A DNA stretch of 64,000 bases from Bufo bufo (Eukaryota; Chordata; Amphibia; Anura; Bufonidae), in contig NC_053392.1 of assembly GCF_905171765.1 (NCBI RefSeq), forward strand, positions 108,132,821-108,196,820. Direction: 5' to 3'. A program made the translations under genes and the position numbers. Every line of letters begins with the position of its first letter. Within the stretch, counting starts at the first letter, position 1. Under the pieces are notes generated by a model. It was not told the origin of the DNA, did no database searches, and was given only the letters and a program-made list of their open reading frames with translations. Shown here piece after piece: positions 44,195-55,837 of the stretch.

Positions 44195-47100
44195 CCTCTT
44201 AAGGACATAGGGCGTACAGGTACGCCCTTGTGCCCTGGTACTTAAGGACACAGGGCGTACATGTACGCCCTGTGTATTTTCGATCACTGCCGTGCGGCTG
44301 GCAGTGATCGGAACCTGGTGCCTGCTCAAATCATTGAGCAGGCACCTAGGCTAAATGCGCGGGGGGGTCCCGTGACCCCCCCCATGTCGGCGATCGCGGC
44401 AAACCGCAGGTCAATTCAGACCTGCGGTTTGCTGCGATTTCTGAAGTTTCTGGTCCCCGCAGTCCCTGACCGCGGGGATCAGAAACTTTATATGCCTAAA
44501 AAAAAAGTTTTATTCACCCCCCCCTGCACCCCCGAATGATTTTTATGGTGGCGGGAGGTGCAGGGGGAGGGTTGCGGGCGGTGTGGGCGGTGCGGGAGGC
44601 GGGCGGTGCGGCAGGTGGGATCGCGATCCCCCGCCCGCCTCCCCTTGTATAATCGTTGGTGTCTAGTGGGGATACCAGGGTGCCAGCACATTGCTGGCAC
44701 CCTGGTATAAACGGCTGACATCTGCGATGCGATGTCAGCCGTTTAACCCTTTCCATACAGCGGTCCGTACGGACCGCTGTATGGAAAAGGTTAACAGCGC
44801 AGGGAGCTCCCTCCCTCTCCCATCGGGGGGCTGCTGTGCCTTTGCAGCCCCCCGATGGGGAGGGAGAGAGCCCCCAGAGAGCCCCCCGAGAGATCCCCTC
44901 CTTACCCTTCCCCGTCTGCGAAGTTCTGAGCAGACGGGGAAGGTTCCCATGGCAACAGGACGCCTCTCAGGCGTACTGCTGTCCATGGTGCTGAACAGAT
45001 CTGTGCTGAAAGGCATAGATCTGTTCAGTGTAAGTAAAATACAGTACAGAACAATATATATTGTACTGTACTGTATTATTCAGACATCAGACCCACTGGA
45101 TCTTCAAGAACCAAGTGGGTCTGGGTCAAAAAAAAGTGAATAAAAGTGAAAAAAAAGTAAAAATCAAAAAACACATTTATCACTGATAAAAAATGAAAAA
45201 AATAAAATTCCCTACACATGTTTGGTATCGCCGCGTCCGTAACGACCTGATCTATAAAAAGGTCATGTTACTTTACCCGAACGGTGAACACCATAAAAAT
45301 AAAAAATAAAAAACTATGATGAAATTGAAATTTTGCCCACCTTACTTCCCAAAAAAGGTAATAAAAGTGATCAAAAAAGTCGCATGTACGCCAAAATTGT
45401 AACAATCAAACTGTCATCTCATCCCGCAAAAATCATACCCTACCCAAGATAATCGCCCAAAAACTGAAAAAACTATGGCTCTTAGACTATGGAAACACTA
45501 AAACATGATTTTTTTTGTTTCAAAAATGAAATCATTGTGTAAAACTTACATAAATAAAAAAAAAGTATACATATTAGGTATCGCCGCGTCCGTATCGCCC
45601 GGCTCTATAAAAATATCACATGATCTAACCCCTCAGATGACCACCGTAAAAAAATAAAAATAAAAACGGTGTAAAAAAAGCCATTTTTTGTCATCTTACG
45701 TCACAAAAAGTGTAATAGCAAGCAATCAAAAAGTCATATGCACCCCAAAATAGATGCCAATCAAACCGTCATCTCATCCCGCAAAAAATGAGACCCTACT
45801 TAAGATAATCGCCCAAAAACTGAAAAAACTATGGCTCTTAGACTATGGAGACACTAAAACATTTTTTTGGTTTTAAAAATGAAATCATTGTGTAAAACTT
45901 ACATAAATAAAAAAAATTGTATACATATTAGGTATCTCCGCGTCCGTGACAACCTGCTCTATAAAATTACCACATGATCTAACCTGTCAGATGAATGTTG
46001 TAAATAACAAAAAAAAAAAAAACTGTGCCAAAAAAGCTATTTCTTGTTACCTTGCCGCACAAAAAGTGTAATATAGAGCAACCAAAAATCATATGTACCC
46101 TAAACTAGTACCAACAAAAGTGCCACCCTATCCCGTAGTTTCTAAAATGGGGTCACTTTTTTGGAGTTTCTACTCTAGGGGTGCATCAGGGGGGCTTCAA
46201 ATGGGACATGGTGTCAAAAAAACCAGTCCAGCAAAATATGCCTTCCAAAAACCATATGGTGTTCCTTTCCTTCTGCGCCCTGCCGTGTGCCCGTACAGCT
46301 GTTTACGACCACATATGGGGTGTTTCTGTAAACTACAGAATTAGGGCCATAAATAATGAGTTTTGTTTGGCTGTTAACCCTTGCTTTGTAACTGGAAAAA
46401 AAATATTAAAATGGAAAATCTGCCAAAAAAGTGAAATTTTGAAATTGTATCTCTATTTTCCATTAAATCTTGTGCAACACCTAAAGGGTTAACAAAGTTT
46501 GTAAAATCAGTTTTGAATACCTTGAGGGGTGTAGTTTCTTAGATGGGGTCACTTTTATGGAGTTTATAATCTAGGGGTGCATCAGGGGGGCTTCAAATGG
46601 GACATGGTGCCAAAAAAACAGTCCAGCAAAATCAGCCCTCCAAAAACCAAACGGCGCAGCTTTCACTCTACGCCCCGCTGTGTGCCCGTACAGTAGTTTA
46701 CGGCCACATATGGGGTGTTTCTGTAAACAGCAGAGTCAGGGCAATAAAGATACAGTCTTGTTTGGCTGTTAACCCTTGCTTTGTTAGTGGAAAAAATGGG
46801 TTAAAATGGAAAATTAGGCAAAAAAATGAAATTCTCAAATTTCATCGCCATTTGCCAATAACTCTTGTGCAACACCTAAAGGGTTAACGACGTATGTAAA
46901 ATCAGTTTTGAATACCTTGAGGGGTGTAGTTTCTTAGATGGGGTCACTTTTAGGGAGTTTCTCCTCTAGGGGTGCATCAGGGGGCTTCAAATGGGACATG
47001 GTGTAAATAAACCAGTCCATAAAAATCAGCCTTCCAAAAACCAAACAGCGCACCTTTCACTCTATGCCCCGCTGTGTGGCCGTACAGTAGTTTACGGCCA

Positions 47101-47835
47101 CATATTGGGTGTTTCTGTAAATGGCAGAGTCAGGGCAATAAAGATACAGTCTTGTTTGGCTGTTAACCCTTGGTTTGTTAGTGGAAAAAATGGGTTAAAA
47201 TGAAAAATTAGACAAAAAAATGAAATTCTCAAATTTCCTCCCTATTTGCCAATAACTCTTGTGCAACACCTAAAGGGTTAACAACGTATGCAAAATCAGT
47301 TTTGAATACCTTGAGGGGTGTAGTTTCTTAGATGGGGTCATTTTTGGGTGGTTTCTATAATGTAAGCCTCGCAAAGTGACTTGAGACCTGAACTGGTCCC
47401 TAGAAATTGAGTTTTTGTAAATTTCGGAAAAATTTCAAGATTTGCTTCTAAACTTCTAAGCCTTATAACATCCCCAAAAAATAAAATATCATTCCCAAAA
47501 CAATTCAAACATGAAGTAGACATATGGGGAATGTAAAGTCATCACAATTTTTGGGGGTATTACTATGTATTACAGAAGTAGAGAAACTGAAACTTTGAAA
47601 TTTGCTAATTTTTTTCAAATTTTTGTTAAATTAGGTATTTTTTGGTGCAAAAAAAATTTTTTTTTTTACTCCATTTTACCAGTGTCATGAAGTACAATAT
47701 GTGACGAAAAAACAATCTCAGAACGGCCTGGATAAGTCAAACCGTTTTAAAGTTATCAGCACTTAAAGGGACTCTGGTCAGATTTTCAAAAAATGGCCTG
47801 GTCCTAAGGTGTAAAAAGGCTGTGTCCTTAAGGGG
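44195..47835. mobile_element. TTAA-type non-autonomous element (3641 bp) with internal tandem modules
   Basis: TTAA at 44191-44194 and 47836-47839; ends CCTCTTAAGGACATAGGGC and, mirrored, CCCCTTAAGGACACAGCC. Removing it rejoins the hAT sequence ('CCTTTTAAGGACTAT'). Inside are about 345-bp units near 45220-45960 ('GGTATCGCCGCGTCCGT') and three about 390-bp units at 46130-47330 ('CTAGGGGTGCATCAGGGGG'). No transposase is seen, so it depends on a piggyBac- or Kolobok-type partner (inference). Short open frames in the repeats recur at the repeat period and are not genes. Confidence 0.87.
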
Positions 47836-47924
47836 TTAAGGACTATAGTTATATCTGGCAGCAATATATATTTTTAGCGCAACCTGCGCTAAATAGCTTG
47901 CAATTGTTTGGCCGCTGCAGAAAG

Positions 47925-48700
47925 CGACATTATCTGCGCTACATCTCCTGTCTAACATGTGCGTAGCCTAAAAATATCTGTGACATCCAGTGTACTTTTT
48001 CTATAGACTGTATCAGCTGCGGACAGTTACATTACCTGCGCTACATCTCTTGTATAACGTTTGCGTATCCAAAATATCAGTGACATTCAGTCTAAATTTT
48101 TTGCTGCTGGTGGCAGCGACATTACCTGCGCTACATCTCCAGTATAACGCTAGCGCATCCGAAATATCAGTAAAATTCAGTGTAATTTTTTTCGCCAATG
48201 GTGTCAGCGACATTATCTGCGCTATACCTCCTGTATGATTTTTGTATGATTTTTGTGCATCCTAATTATCAGTGACATTTATTCAGTGTAATTTTTTATT
48301 AGCTGGTGGTGACAGCGAGATTACTTGCGCTATACCTCCAGTATAACATTTGCGCATCCTAAATATCAGTAACATTCATTCAGTGTAATTTTTTATTAGG
48401 CGGTGGTGATAGCGATATTACTTGCGCTATGACTCCTGTCTAACGTATGCGCATCCTAAATATAAGTGACATTCATTCAGAGTAGCTTTTTATTAGGCGG
48501 TGGTGACAGCGACATTACTTGCGCTATACCTCCTGTTTAACGTGTGCGCATCCTAAATATCAGTGACATTCATTCAGTGTAATTATTTATTAGGCAGTGT
48601 TGATAGCGATATTACTTGCGCTATACCTCCTGTTTAACGTGTGCGCATCCTAAAAATATCTGTGACATTCTGTGTACTTTATTTGTGCATACACTTACAA
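47925..48700 (+). repeat. Tandem array, about 100-bp units
   Basis: About eight diverged copies of a unit containing 'ATTACTTGCGCTATACCTCC' and 'GCATCCTAAATATCAGTGAC'. Part of the hAT element 5' region. Confidence 0.82.
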
Positions 48701-49140
48701 AACCTGCGCTACTGTACATGTGACATACTTGCAAGCATATATACCATTTAATATGCGCAAGGTGAAACTGTGCCTGCTGCCAGAGCACAAGAAACACACT
48801 CATCCATGATACCTAGCTTCATGTCCCAGTTTACAGTGCGGCGCAGGACGCCACTCTCGAAGTCAGACCAGTGCGTCCAGGTGGTCGGTTGGATTGCAGC
48901 AGATAATGCTTCCAGTCGGTTAAGCACCACCCTGTCTTCCACAAAGTCCAGTCTCAGTAGCCAAGAGCCTGGTCAACAGAATACTCACCCTGATACTCCT
49001 TCCACCCACCATGGAGAGTCTTGGCAAATAAGTGATCCCACACTCGGATATTCTGAGTAGGTCTTTTCATCGCCATTCCTTGATTTGGGCCTCTCGCCAA
49101 GCCCGCTTGAAGAGGGACATGAGGAGATCTTGTGCCCTGA
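48646..49140 (+). repeat. 3' copy of the internal direct duplication of the hAT element
   Basis: Second copy of 43339-43800, directly upstream of the transposase reading frame. It probably represents the original N-terminal coding or leader segment. Confidence 0.78.
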
Positions 49141-51515
49141 TTTCCAAACTATGGAGCAACCACAGTCAGAAGAAGATGGCGGTGAGGAACGGCAATTAGT
49201 GTTTCACGAGGTGGATGATGATGATGAGACACAGTTGCCAATAAGTCAACCGCGATTAATGTCTCAAGAGGTTCATGATGAGGATGAGACACAGTTGTCA
49301 ATAACTGAGGTTGTTGTTAGGTCAACAAGACAGGAGGATAAGTGAGGAAGAAGAAGAGGAGGTGCTGGACGATGAAGTCACTGACCTAACCTGGGAGGGT
49401 GGAAAGCCGAGCGAGGACAGCAGTACAGGGGGAGAGGGTTTTGCAGCACCGCAACAGGCTGGAAGAGGCAGTGGGGTGGCAAAAGTGAGAAGGCGGGCCA
49501 CACCAAACAGGCCCGCAACTGTTCCCCGGAGCACCCCCTTGTGGCAATCTCCCTTGCCAAGGGGTAGGTGTTTCGCAGTCTGGTGCTTTTTTGAGGAAAG
49601 TGCGGACGATAAAAGAATTGTCATTTGCAACCTGTGCCGTAACAAAATGAGCAGGGGCATGAACACTAGCAACCTCACCACCACCAGCATGATCCGCCAC
49701 ATGGCATCAAAGCACCCAAAAAAGTGGGCCGAACGCCTGGGTCCACAACCAGTGTCTGCGGGTCACACCACTGCCTCCTCTTCCCCTGTGTTACGTGCTG
49801 GTCAATCCCCTGTCCAAGAGGAAGGCCCGGATGCCTCCCGCCATGCACCTGGACTTTTGCAAGAAAGCACCATCAGCTAGCACATCCACTTCTGTGTCCC
49901 AGCACAGCATACAGATGTCTATACCCCAGGCATTTGAATGAAAGCGCAAATACCCAGACCCCCACCCACAGACCATAGCACTAAATGCGCACCTTTCCAA
50001 ATTGCTGGCCCTGGAAATATGCCATTTAGGCTTGTGGACACTGAGGGTTTCCCCAGCCTGATGGTGGCGGCTGTCCCACGGTACTCTGTCCCCAGCCACT
50101 AATCTTTTTCAAGGTGTGCAGTCCCAGCCTTACACCAGCATGTGTCCCGTAACATCAGCCGTGCCCTGACCAACGCAGTTATTGGGAAGGTCCACTTAAC
50201 GACTGACACATGGACTAGTGCTTTTGGCCAGGGACGCTACAGCACACTGGGTCTACGTTGTGGAGGCCGGGAGCGAGTCGTACCCTGGAATGGCACAGGT
50301 GCTACCAACGCCAAGGATTGCGGGCCCTACTTCTATCAGGGTTTCCGCCACCACCTACGTTAGTGGCTGCAACCCCCCCTTCTCCTCCTCCTCCACTTCC
50401 ACCTCAGAATTATCATCTTGTAGCACCAGTCAGCCATCAGTCAGTAGCTGGAAGTAGTGTAGCACTGCAGTGGAGAAGCGGCAACAGGCCGTGCTTAAAC
50501 TGATCTGCTTAGGTGACAAACAGCACACCGCCGCAGAGCTGTGCCAGGGGATAAGGGACCAGACTGTGCTGTGGCTCTCGCCACTCAACCTACAACCAGG
50601 CATGGTTGTGTCTGATAATGGCCATAACTTGGTGGCGGCTTTGGAGCTCGGCAAGCTCACACACATACCATGCCTAGCCCACGTGTTCAACCTAGTGGTT
50701 CAGTGGTTTCTCAAAACCTACCCTAATTTGCCTGAGCTACTGGTGAAGGTGCGCCACGTGTGTGCCCATTTCCACAAGTCATCGACAGCTTCCGCCGGTC
50801 TGGTAACGCTGAAGCAGCGCTTGCAATTGCCAGCTCACCGACTGTTGTGCAATGTGAGCACGTGCTGGAACTCGACGTTCCACATTTTGGCCAGGCTTTG
50901 TGAGCAGCAGAGGGCCGTAATGGAATACCAGCTGCAACATGGTCGTTGCCTTTCCAGTCAGCTTTCGCTCTTCACAAGCAACGAGTTGGAATTGATGTCT
51001 GACCTCTGTGAGGTTTTACGCAACTTTGAGGAATCAACACAGATGGTGAGCGGCGATAATGCTATTATCAGCGTAACCATCGCACTTCTGTGTCTACTTA
51101 AACGCTCGCTGCTCACAATTAAGGCGGACGCTTTGCATGTGGAAGAGGTAGAAATGGGGGAAGAAAGTACACAGGGTAATAGCCAGACCACCCTCAGTTC
51201 GTCTTTTCAGCGCGAATGATGAGGAGAAGGAGGAGCGGGAGACGGTTGCCTCCACAACAGAGGGTAGTACCCATGTTAGTTTTATTCCATCTGTTCATCG
51301 TGGGTGGGTAGATGAGGAGGAAGAGGATGAGGAGATTGAGAATCATCCTCCTGATGAGGACAGCGAAGTCTTGTCTGTTGGGACTCTGGCACACATGGCT
51401 GACTTTGTTAGGCTGCCTTTCCCGCGACCCTCGCGTTGTACGCATTTTGGCCAACACCGATTACTGGTTGTTCACCCTTCTCGACCCTCGCTACAAAGAC
51501 ACCCTCAATGGCTGA
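49085..51515 (+). pseudogene. hAT transposase with BED zinc finger, frameshifted and C-terminally truncated
   Basis: Pieces lie in different frames. 49085-49345 is an acidic N-terminal region (HEVDDDDETQLPIS). 49311-49880 has a BED finger (VWCFFEE, CNLC, MIRHMASKHP). 50142-50363 has the first catalytic Asp in LTTDTWTS. 50470-51219 has the second in VVSDNGHNLVAAL, then CLAHVFNLVVQWF and CWNSTFHIL, the usual hAT insertion/core motifs. 51312-51515 ends LLDPRYKDTLNG. The C-terminal hATC dimerisation region expected after LDPRYK (with its Ser-Glu-Arg motif) is absent; tandem repeats follow instead. At least three frame changes are needed. The protein would not be functional. ZBED-type host genes derive from this family, but nothing suggests domestication here. 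Confidence 0.88.
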
Positions 51516-51639
51516 ACATAAAGGCACTCTAAATGTGGCTATTATGGTGTATTGAATACACTGTATTTCCATGCACCCCTTCCACCACTAAAAAGGGTAT
51601 ATGGTTCAATCTCCCTTTTCTCCTCCTCCTCCATCATAT

Positions 51640-52540
51640 CAACATGCTTATTAGGCTGCCCTCGCTTCTAATGTTTTAGAGGGTCAGCTCAGTAGTGGGC
51701 CCTCACCCATAATGTTTTTGAGGGTCACCAGCAGGCCCTCAACCATAATGTTTTAGAGGGTCAGCTCAGCAGTAGACCCTCACCCCTAAATTTTTAGATG
51801 GTCAGTAGTGATGAGCGGCAGGGGTACAATTCGAATTCGCGATATTTCGCGAATATTTTGTAGAATATTCGTCGAATATTTGCAAATTTGAATATTCGTT
51901 ATATTCTACATTCTTTTTTTTTTACTCGAAAATCGGCAAGGTAACGATCGCGTAATATGCGAATATTATGCGATCAATACAGGCGTGGGTCAAAAACTAA
52001 TATATAGCACTATAGAATATAGTGCTATATATTAGTTTTTAGAATATTCGTCATTTTTTCCATCTGAACACATGATTGGCCCAAAAGCAATTTAAGCAGG
52101 GAGGAATCATGACTTCAGATGGAAAAAAATGACGAATATTCTAAAAAACAAATATATAGCACTATATTAAATATAGTGCTTTATATTCGTTTTTTAGAAA
52201 TTTCCCTCGCCCACAAAATGTTTTATATGGTCAGCTCAGCAGCAGGCCCTCGCCCACAAAAGTTTTTAGATGGTCAGTTCGGCAGCAGGCCCTCGCCTAC
52301 AAAATTTTTTAGATGGTCAGCTCAGCAGCAGGCCCTCGCCCACAAAATATTTTAGATGGTCAGCTTGGCAGCAGGCCCTCGCCCACAAAATGTTTTAGAT
52401 GGTCAGCTTGGCAGCAGGCCCTCACCCCTAATGTTTTAGATGGTCAGCTCAGCAGCAGGCCCTCTCCCCTAATGTTTTAGAGGGTCACCAGCAGGCCCTT
52501 GCTCCTAATGTTTTTGAGGGTCACCAGCAGCCCATCAATC
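51640..52540 (+). repeat. Tandem array, about 43-bp units, split by a MITE
   Basis: Units contain 'GGTCAGCTCAGCAGCAGGCC' and 'CTCGCCCACAAAATGTTTTA'. Copies run from 51660 to 51800 and again from 52200 to 52540, interrupted by 51806-52199. The array replaces the expected 3' part of the transposase gene. Confidence 0.85.
51806..52199. repeat. hAT-type MITE fragment inside the 43-bp array
   Basis: Starts TAGTGATGAGCGGCAGGG, identical to the right end (minus strand) of 9750-12254, and contains a long fold-back ('ATATAGCACTATA' blocks). The right end is not a clean TIR, so the copy is probably truncated. Confidence 0.7.
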
Positions 52541-53122
52541 CACATTTTTCAAGGGTGTGTATGATGCCCTCCTTTATGTGTAATAAAGGGTGTATTGGAG
52601 TGCCGGTTCCTTGTAATTTTTGGCAGCCCTTTCACTTAGTGCATAGGTTTTATGAGTGTAGGAGTCCCACTACCTGAACAATTGTACCACAATGTGAATT
52701 AGGTCCTCCATTATGTGATATACAGGCTGTTTCGGAGTGCCTCTTGCTTGTAATTTTATTGCAGCACTTGCACTTTATATACAATTGAATATACAGGAAA
52801 GAATGTTTCCTAACAATTTTTCCTCTAAAATCTATTTTATCTTCGGTTTGGTGCGTATTATTGTCAGTCTGTAAAAGTGGTGTACTATTCGGATAACATC
52901 GTTCCCAGCAGCGACCTGGGAGTCCAAGATGCATCCAGACATCCTCACCATGCTGTTCCCATACCATTTCAGTGGTGTTTCCATCAATTTCTGACCTTTT
53001 CCTATGAACCAGACACCCTCCCCTCTTCAGAGCAGGGGGTGTCCGGTTTAATGCTCGGGTTCTCCCATTGACTTCCATTGTGCTTGGGTGCTCGGTAGCA
53101 CTATGGTGCTCGACCAACACTA

Positions 53123-53156
53123 CTATTAACCAATTCCAATGTTTTTCTCTTTACAG
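53123..53156 (+). promoter_or_regulatory. cldn18: Exon 2 splice acceptor: branch-point candidate CTATTAAC and pyrimidine tract
   Basis: CTATTAAC (53123-53130) contains TTAAC, fitting the yUnAy branch consensus, with its branch A at about 53129, 28 nt before exon 2. The tract TGTTTTTCTCTTTACAG follows. The same 8-mer is the target duplication of the hAT element, so everything upstream of it is transposon. Confidence 0.7.
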
Positions 53157-53321
53157 CTATGTTCCAGGCATGCAGAGCTTTGATGATTGTAGGAATTGTA
53201 CTTGGGGCAATCGGTTTACTCATTTCCATATTTGCGCTAAAATGTATCAGGATTGGAAGCATGGAAGACTCTGCCAAAGCCAATATCACCCTGACATCTG
53301 GAGTAATGTTCATTGTTGCAG
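53157..53321 (+). CDS. cldn18: Claudin-18 exon 2 (TM2 and start of TM3)
   Basis: 165 nt, phase 1 in and phase 1 out. The acceptor is TTTACAG|CTATG, the donor GCAG|GTGAGA. It encodes AMFQACRALMIVGIVLGAIG, the second membrane helix, the intracellular link FALKCIRIGSMEDSAKANIT and the start of the third helix. These residues are nearly the same as in human claudin-18. The exon is shared by both isoforms, so any effect of the adjacent transposon on splicing would hit the whole gene. Confidence 0.96.
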
Positions 53322-53686
53322 GTGAGAAAGTCCTTTCATCCTTTTCTTTAAAAGGAATGGATGTAGTAGAGTTAACACACATGCTTTATGAGTTGTGTTA
53401 TCTAAACTAAATGCGTTAAGCAAACACCTACAATTGCTTTTCAATGGCTTTTGTTATAAGATAATGTGTATATATTTAATATGGGACATAATACTTCACT
53501 TATGGATTAGAAAAGAAAATGCTAAATTATTGCTGAAATAAACTTACTAGCCATAAACAATAGATCTCCAGTAAATCCTGCCATTTTTACCTGGGGAAAA
53601 CCACTGAAAAATTTCCTTCTCCTGGCGATATCCCTACAGCTAACTGATCCCCACAGTAACTTTTAGGGAGCAATGACGAGATCTGA

Positions 53687-54590
53687 CTGGCGTAACTAGA
53701 GTTCTATGGGCCCCAGGGCAAACTTGGGATTGGGGCACCCCACCCCCATTAATCCGCAACCCCATTACCCCACCCCCTGTATACATTTCATTTAGCCCCC
53801 ACTCCCTCAGACTGTATATATTTCATTTAGCCCCCACTCCCTCAGACTGTATATATTTCATTTAGACCCCACTCACAGACTGTATATACTTCATTTTGTC
53901 CCCCACTCACCGACTGTATATACTTCATTTTGTCGCCGTATATAATTGAATGATTGGATGCCCCTGCCCCCCTCTAACTCTGTATAGATTTTATTTTTTG
54001 TGGCCCCCTCTTATATGGCTGGCCCCTCTTTCTAAATTCAGTTTATAGGGCCATTGCCAGGTGCCCCCCAGTATGGTGCAGCCCCTGCCACCCGCTCACT
54101 CTGTATAGATTTTTAGTTTTTTGCGGCCCATATAGCTGTTGTGGGCCTCCCGGCCCTTTCTAAATTCAATTCATAGTGCCGGGTAGGTGTCAGGTGCCCC
54201 TAGTATGGCACTCAGCGTGTGCATACCTATGAAAAAAATACTTATCTCTGCTCTGCTCTGTTCCGCATTTGGTTGTCCCATCTCACTGGCAGCCAGTTGC
54301 GAACATATCCTCCCATACCCTCTGCTGTGCCGCGTCATCACATCTTCCCACGAGACCTGTGACCTCCAGCGCTGGGTCTCACCAACATTGATCATGATGG
54401 CGCGGCTCAGAAAGGGTGTATGTATGGAGATGTGTGCAGCGCAGCCGCACTAGTCACTTCTACATACTTTTTAAATAGGCAAAGCAAAGCAGAGGGGGAC
54501 CGGGCTGGCTAAAAGCACTTGCGGGCCCCCTTCCACTCCGCCAGGCCTGGTCGCACTCTCTGCAACCGCGATCATTACGCCCCTGGGTAG
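53687..54590. repeat. Probable interspersed repeat with a 35-bp minisatellite
   Basis: GGCGTAACTAGAG near 53690 and ATCATTACGCCCCTGGG near 54588 look like imperfect inverted ends. Inside, 'CAGACTGTATATATTTCATT' recurs four to five times (about 53780-53940), with a diverged relative near 53985 and 54105. Class unknown. The rest of intron 2 up to 55586 shows only one TTAA-MITE-like end (AAAGGGGTTGTCTCAC near 54730). Confidence 0.5.
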
Positions 54591-55586
54591 CAGTTATATT
54601 TGGTCCAAAGGCCTCTCTATCACGTAATATATTAGTATTACAAACAACACCCATAGTAGGTGGGAACCTGTTACAGATTTTGTATTGAGACCAAAAAGCT
54701 TCAAGTTATACCTCTGGCACAATGTTTTAAAGGGGTTGTCTCACAATAGACAAGTATCACCTGTCCTTCAAAGGTGATGAATGTTTGAATATTGGTTGCC
54801 CCACCCCAGGGATCCCCACAATCAGGAGAGGTGTTTGACCATTTACCTTGCCACTCCATTCAGTATCTAAGGGGCACACAGATTGCACCCATTCTTTAAA
54901 CAAAAAGTGGCAAGTGTAGCATAAAATAATAAAACGTCAAATTTCTGACCAAAACAAGGTATGTGACTTTCTAACGCTGTTGTCGTAGTCATAACACCTC
55001 TTCCACTGACCAAGTCTGTTTGTTTTTTCATTTCCTGCATATGACATATTATATTTATACAGTAATTGTTTGTTAACCCTTTGCATGCTGCACTTATTGA
55101 CACATTTAATAATGTGAGAATGCCAAAAAATTTGCCATCTTCATTCTATTCCAAAAATCAATTTCCTAAGCACTAGATGTAACACAGCTCCATAGAAGGG
55201 AAACTATTGTCAAGCGTGAAAACATGATAATGTGACGGCACACTCTCACATGTTTGCTGAACATTATTTCATGAGGCCAAGCTGTGGGTCAATGTAAAGT
55301 GCTAACACAGTGTAAATACAGGTATAGAAAGACATGTGGCCCCATCTACTGCACCATATATCAAAAGAAGCAAATAATGGAGAAGTGTTGAAAATACAGA
55401 ACCAAACACTAATGCATTTTGTGGAACCTTAAGTCATATTTTATCTTATGCTCCCAATGAAAAGCAGTTGGCATCTTTCTACCTCCCCATTTATATTTAT
55501 ATTTTTTATTGCCATATTTAGTGATATTAAGAAACTTGATGTTATTATAAATAATAATTAATGTTATCTTTCTTGGTATTTTGAAG

Positions 55587-55725
55587 GTCTTTGCTCCATA
55601 ATTGGGGTATCTGTCTTTGCCAATATGCTGGTGACCAATTTCTGGATGACTACCAGTAGCATGTATACAGGTGGAGCCATCAGTGGCATGGGAGGTATGG
55701 GAGGTATGCAGACCCTTCAGACAAG
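55587..55725 (+). CDS. cldn18: Claudin-18 exon 3 (TM3 and second extracellular loop)
   Basis: 139 nt, with acceptor TTTTGAAG|GTCTT and donor ACAAG|GTAATT. It encodes LCSIIGVSVFANMLVTNFWM (third helix and loop start) and then a glycine/methionine-rich loop GGAISGMGGMGGMQTLQTR. Compared with the human sequence the loop is about 7 residues longer, because of repeated ATGGGAGGT nonamers. The conserved FW and MYTG landmarks remain. Confidence 0.96.
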
Positions 55726-55837
55726 GTAATTTTGAGAATTCATTACCATTTCAGGAATTTAAGAAATCCTGTGTTAGACCTAGTGCAGGGCCTTACTTTC
55801 CATGTCATGAACCACCCACTCAGGCTTTGCACTAAAT

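Larger units (their letters stand above)
43274..53122 (+). mobile_element. Large hAT transposon (9849 bp) ending next to cldn18 exon 2
   Basis: TIR TAGTGTTGGGCGAGCA (left) and TAGTGTTGGTCGAGCA (right, minus strand) are flanked by the exact 8-bp duplication CTATTAAC (43266-43273, 53123-53130), the hAT hallmark. It encodes a decayed hAT transposase with BED finger (49085-51515). It also holds a nested TTAA element (44195-47835), an internal direct duplication (about 43339-43800 and 48646-49140), an array of about 100-bp units (47925-48700) and an array of about 43-bp units (51640-52540). Its right end lies 34 bp from exon 2. Confidence 0.93.

Noticed and set aside
44261..45143. Proline/arginine-rich open frames on both strands
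   Set aside because: GC-rich palindromic start of the TTAA element; frames overlap on both strands and no domain is recognised.
46093..47203. Family of related 70-103-residue frames
   Set aside because: They recur with the 390-bp tandem modules of the TTAA element; repetition explains the similarity.
47925..48700. Possible CRISPR-like array
   Set aside because: Units are about 100 bp, diverged throughout and without unique spacers; a tandem repeat in a eukaryotic transposon.
49085..51515. Domesticated ZBED-type host gene
   Set aside because: Frameshifts, missing C-terminal domain and intact flanking TIR and duplication show a decayed transposon gene.
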